Part shown: positions 6,485 through 7,656 of the stretch, piece by piece
Numbering within the stretch: the stretch's first letter is position 1
Layout of the letters: every line of letters begins with the position of its first letter
Assembly: GCA_030592835.1 (NCBI GenBank)
Contig: JAUVIJ010000087.1
Coordinates: 1-7,656, forward strand
Reading direction: 5' to 3'
Origin: Candidatus Cloacimonadota bacterium
GTDB taxonomy: Bacteria > Cloacimonadota > Cloacimonadia > Cloacimonadales > TCS61
Length of the DNA: 7,656 bases
Notes under the pieces: generated by a model
Databases searched by the model: none
What the model was told of the DNA's origin: nothing
What the model saw: only the letters and a program-made list of their open reading frames with translations
Made by a program: the position numbers and the translations under genes

Positions 6485-7341
6485 TCTCAGCATTATTTAC
6501 AAGTGATCTGCATGGTTCCTTTGATAAATACTTTTTTTTATTCAACAAAATCCTGAGTGAAAAACCAGCCGTTGTATTCATTGCGGGAGATCTTCTGGGC
6601 TATTCAGTTTTATCTGGATTCGGGATAAAGAGCAATATTGAAGATTTTCTTTATGATTTTCTTGCAGTCGAACTTGAAAAAATCCGTGAAAAACTGAAAA
6701 AAGACTACCCCGAAATTTTCGTGATCCTGGGTAATGATGATAGTAAAACCCACGAAGCCTCAATGCTGGATATTTCCACATCCGGTTTATTAACTTATAT
6801 TCATGGACGCAATGTTAAATTTCTTGATTACACGATTGTTGGCTATTCTTATGTGCCTCCGACCCCATTTCTGAATAAAGATTGGGAGAAATATGATGTG
6901 TCCAGATTCGTCGATGTAGGTTGTGTATCTCCCGAGGAAGGATATCGCAGTATTCCCGTGACCCGGGATGAGATTATATTTTCTACGATCAAAAAAGATT
7001 TGGACTTACTCTTCTCTGATATCGAGATCAATAAAGCCATCTGTCTCTTTCATTCTCCTCCCTATCAGACAAATCTGGATAGAGCTGCTCTCGACAGTAA
7101 ATTTATTGATCATGCTCCTCTGGATGTACATGTTGGGAGCATTGCAATTAAAGAATTTATAACCGGAAAATCACCTTATATTACCATGCATGGACATATT
7201 CATGAATCTACCGGATTGACTGGTATCTGGAAGGAAAAAATCGGTAATACGATTAGCTTTCAAGGTGCTTCAGCATTAAATGATAAAACTGTAATCAAAT
7301 TCGATCTTGAAAATCCTGAAAAGGCAGAATTGCTGAAATAA
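6481..7341 (+). CDS. Calcineurin-like metallophosphoesterase
   Basis: The 286-residue product is a metal-dependent phosphoesterase of the calcineurin superfamily (Metallophos fold). All five motif blocks are visible: DLHG with Asp9 and His11, AGDLLG with Asp37, LGNDDS with Asn85, FHSPP with His191, and MHGHIHES with His239 and His241. The dinuclear metal site is therefore complete and the enzyme is expected to be active. There is no signal peptide or membrane helix, so it should act in the cytoplasm. The start ATG overlaps the previous stop as ATGA and has no strong ribosome site, which suggests translational coupling. Family members hydrolyse phosphoproteins, nucleotides, cyclic nucleotides or lipids, and the sequence does not say which. 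Its context beside a nucleotidyltransferase makes removal of a nucleotidyl or phosphoryl mark a reasonable inference, not a demonstrated role. No clear terminator follows the stop. Confidence 0.88.
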   Translation: MISALFTSDLHGSFDKYFFLFNKILSEKPAVVFIAGDLLGYSVLSGFGIKSNIEDFLYDFLAVELEKIREKLKKDYPEIFVILGNDDSKTHEASMLDISTSGLLTYIHGRNVKFLDYTIVGYSYVPPTPFLNKDWEKYDVSRFVDVGCVSPEEGYRSIPVTRDEIIFSTIKKDLDLLFSDIEINKAICLFHSPPYQTNLDRAALDSKFIDHAPLDVHVGSIAIKEFITGKSPYITMHGHIHESTGLTGIWKEKIGNTISFQGASALNDKTVIKFDLENPEKAELLK

Positions 7342-7374
7342 ACAGAAAAAGTTAATTTTAAATGTTGGGTGATG

Positions 7375-7402
7375 ATTCGTAAATTGTAATTCGTAATTTG
7401 TA
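7375..7402. repeat. Two tandem copies of a 14-base repeat
   Basis: ATTCGTAAATTGTA (7375-7388) is followed directly by ATTCGTAATTTGTA (7389-7402), differing at one base, and then by ATTAG, which may begin a decayed third copy. Each unit is itself built of GTAAWT-like sub-repeats. The array lies 33 bases after the phosphoesterase stop. Confidence 0.75.
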
Positions 7403-7486
7403 ATTAGCAAAAGATACCTTTCGAAAGTTTCCCTTCATATTTTCTTCGTTAGTCTTTCGTAAGGTTTGGTTAAGAAACAGTAATTT

Positions 7487-7559
7487 GTTAGAAATGAAAG
7501 TTATTAGATAGAGGTTCAAGTTGCAAACTTTAACCAACAAATAACTATTTTCATTTAAC
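7487..7559. repeat. Imperfect inverted repeat in the 3' intergenic region
   Basis: AAATGAAAGTTATT (7492-7505) matches the reverse complement of 7540-7556 apart from a 3-base insertion, and flanking GTT (7487-7489) and AAC (7557-7559) can also pair. A second 8-bp pair, TTGGTTAA (7466-7473) with TTAACCAA (7530-7537), interleaves with it, so both could form together only as a pseudoknot. In sequence this AT-rich it may be chance or the remains of a mobile or repeated element. Confidence 0.25.
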
Positions 7560-7571
7560 TTTTCCACTTTC

Positions 7572-7594
7572 TAACTTTTTAACTTTTTAACTTT
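7572..7594. repeat. 8-base tandem repeat TAACTTTT, about three copies
   Basis: TAACTTTT occurs at 7572-7579 and 7580-7587 and is followed by a partial copy TAACTTT at 7588-7594. A detached copy, also TAACTTTT, begins at 7556. The reverse strand reads as AAAAGTTA units. Confidence 0.75.
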
Positions 7595-7606
7595 AAATTT
7601 TTCCAC

Positions 7607-7641
7607 ACCTAATACCTAACACCCTAAACCCTATATCCTAT
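7607..7641. repeat. 7-base degenerate tandem repeat of ACCTAAN type, five copies
   Basis: Five consecutive 7-base units are seen: ACCTAAT, ACCTAAC, ACCCTAA, ACCCTAT and ATCCTAT. The register is exact while the bases drift, as expected for an old slippage-derived array. Similar CCTAA-type tracts occur, as I recall, between genes of some FCB-group and candidate-phylum bacteria. Confidence 0.65.
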
Positions 7642-7655
7642 AAAAAGATAGGTTT
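7626..7655. other. Possible hairpin at the window edge
   Basis: AAACCCTAT (7626-7634) can pair with ATAGGTTT (7648-7655) with one bulged C, or CCTAT (7637-7641) with ATAGG (7648-7652) over a 6-base loop. The sequence ends at 7656, so whether a T-run follows is unknown. It overlaps the 7-base repeat, and its pairing may be a by-product of that. Confidence 0.2.
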
Positions 7656-7656
7656 C

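Larger units (their letters stand above)
7342..7656. other. Gene-free, repeat-rich intergenic region
   Basis: This 315-base stretch up to the window edge has no credible gene on either strand. It is strongly AT-rich and holds three different short tandem repeats, at 7375-7402, 7572-7594 and 7607-7641, plus weak inverted repeats. A 69-codon reverse-strand frame (7358-7567) exists but has low complexity and runs through repeat sequence. I see no strong terminator for the three-gene unit and no tRNA or known RNA fold. The next gene must lie beyond the window. Confidence 0.75.

Noticed and set aside
7358..7567. Reverse-strand 69-codon frame in the 3' spacer
   Set aside because: It overlaps the 14-base repeat, has low complexity and no clear ribosome site or family.
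7599..7607. DnaA-box-like TTTTCCACA (also on the reverse strand at 50-58)
   Set aside because: It matches a loose consensus, but there is no cluster of boxes, no dnaA or dnaN nearby, and such 9-mers are common in AT-rich DNA.
7621..7634. Telomere-like CCCTAAA repeat
   Set aside because: Only about one and a half perfect units occur within a degenerate 7-base array; the gene content is bacterial and nothing indicates a chromosome end.
7375..7641. CRISPR array
   Set aside because: The repeats are directly tandem with 7-14 base periods and no unique spacers, and no cas genes are present.

Overview
The window is AT-rich bacterial DNA with four genes, all on the + strand, packed between an AT-rich 5' leader (1-258) and a gene-free, repeat-rich 3' tail (7342-7656). 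Good Shine-Dalgarno sites, low GC, a catabolic-type hexameric glutamate dehydrogenase and short-period intergenic repeats fit an anaerobic, fermentative member of the Fibrobacteres-Chlorobi-Bacteroidetes neighbourhood, such as a Cloacimonadota-like lineage. That placement is an impression from memory of similar sequence, not a demonstration.

Layout: a leader with two short perfect palindromes and a -10-like hexamer precedes glutamate dehydrogenase (gdhA, 259-1542). A clear Rho-independent terminator (1554-1584) follows it. Just past the terminator begins a tightly coupled three-gene unit: (i) a 575-residue protein built on the ATP-binding domain of PEP synthase/pyruvate phosphate dikinase (PPDK_N), lacking the usual phosphohistidine and PEP-binding domains (1599-3326); (ii) a 1053-residue protein with a sensor-like N-terminal region, a second copy of the same PPDK_N core and C-terminal module, and a C-terminal MNT/pol-beta type nucleotidyltransferase (3323-6484); (iii) a calcineurin-like metallophosphoesterase (6481-7341). 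Both junctions within the unit are 4-base ATGA overlaps, so the three products are very likely made together.

The three-gene unit is the part of the window that deserves attention. Its parts suggest signal input, ATP use or phosphoryl transfer, nucleotidyl transfer and phosphodiester/phosphomonoester hydrolysis. That looks like a write-and-erase modification or regulatory system. The architecture of the large protein resembles a family I recall as widespread but annotated only as 'PEP/pyruvate-binding domain-containing protein'; I know of no assigned function. The substrate, and any link to the adjacent glutamate dehydrogenase, cannot be read from the sequence.

The 3' tail holds no credible gene. 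It has three separate tandem repeats with periods of 14, 8 and 7 bases, plus weak inverted repeats. I saw no tRNA, rRNA, CRISPR array, insertion sequence or recognisable riboswitch.
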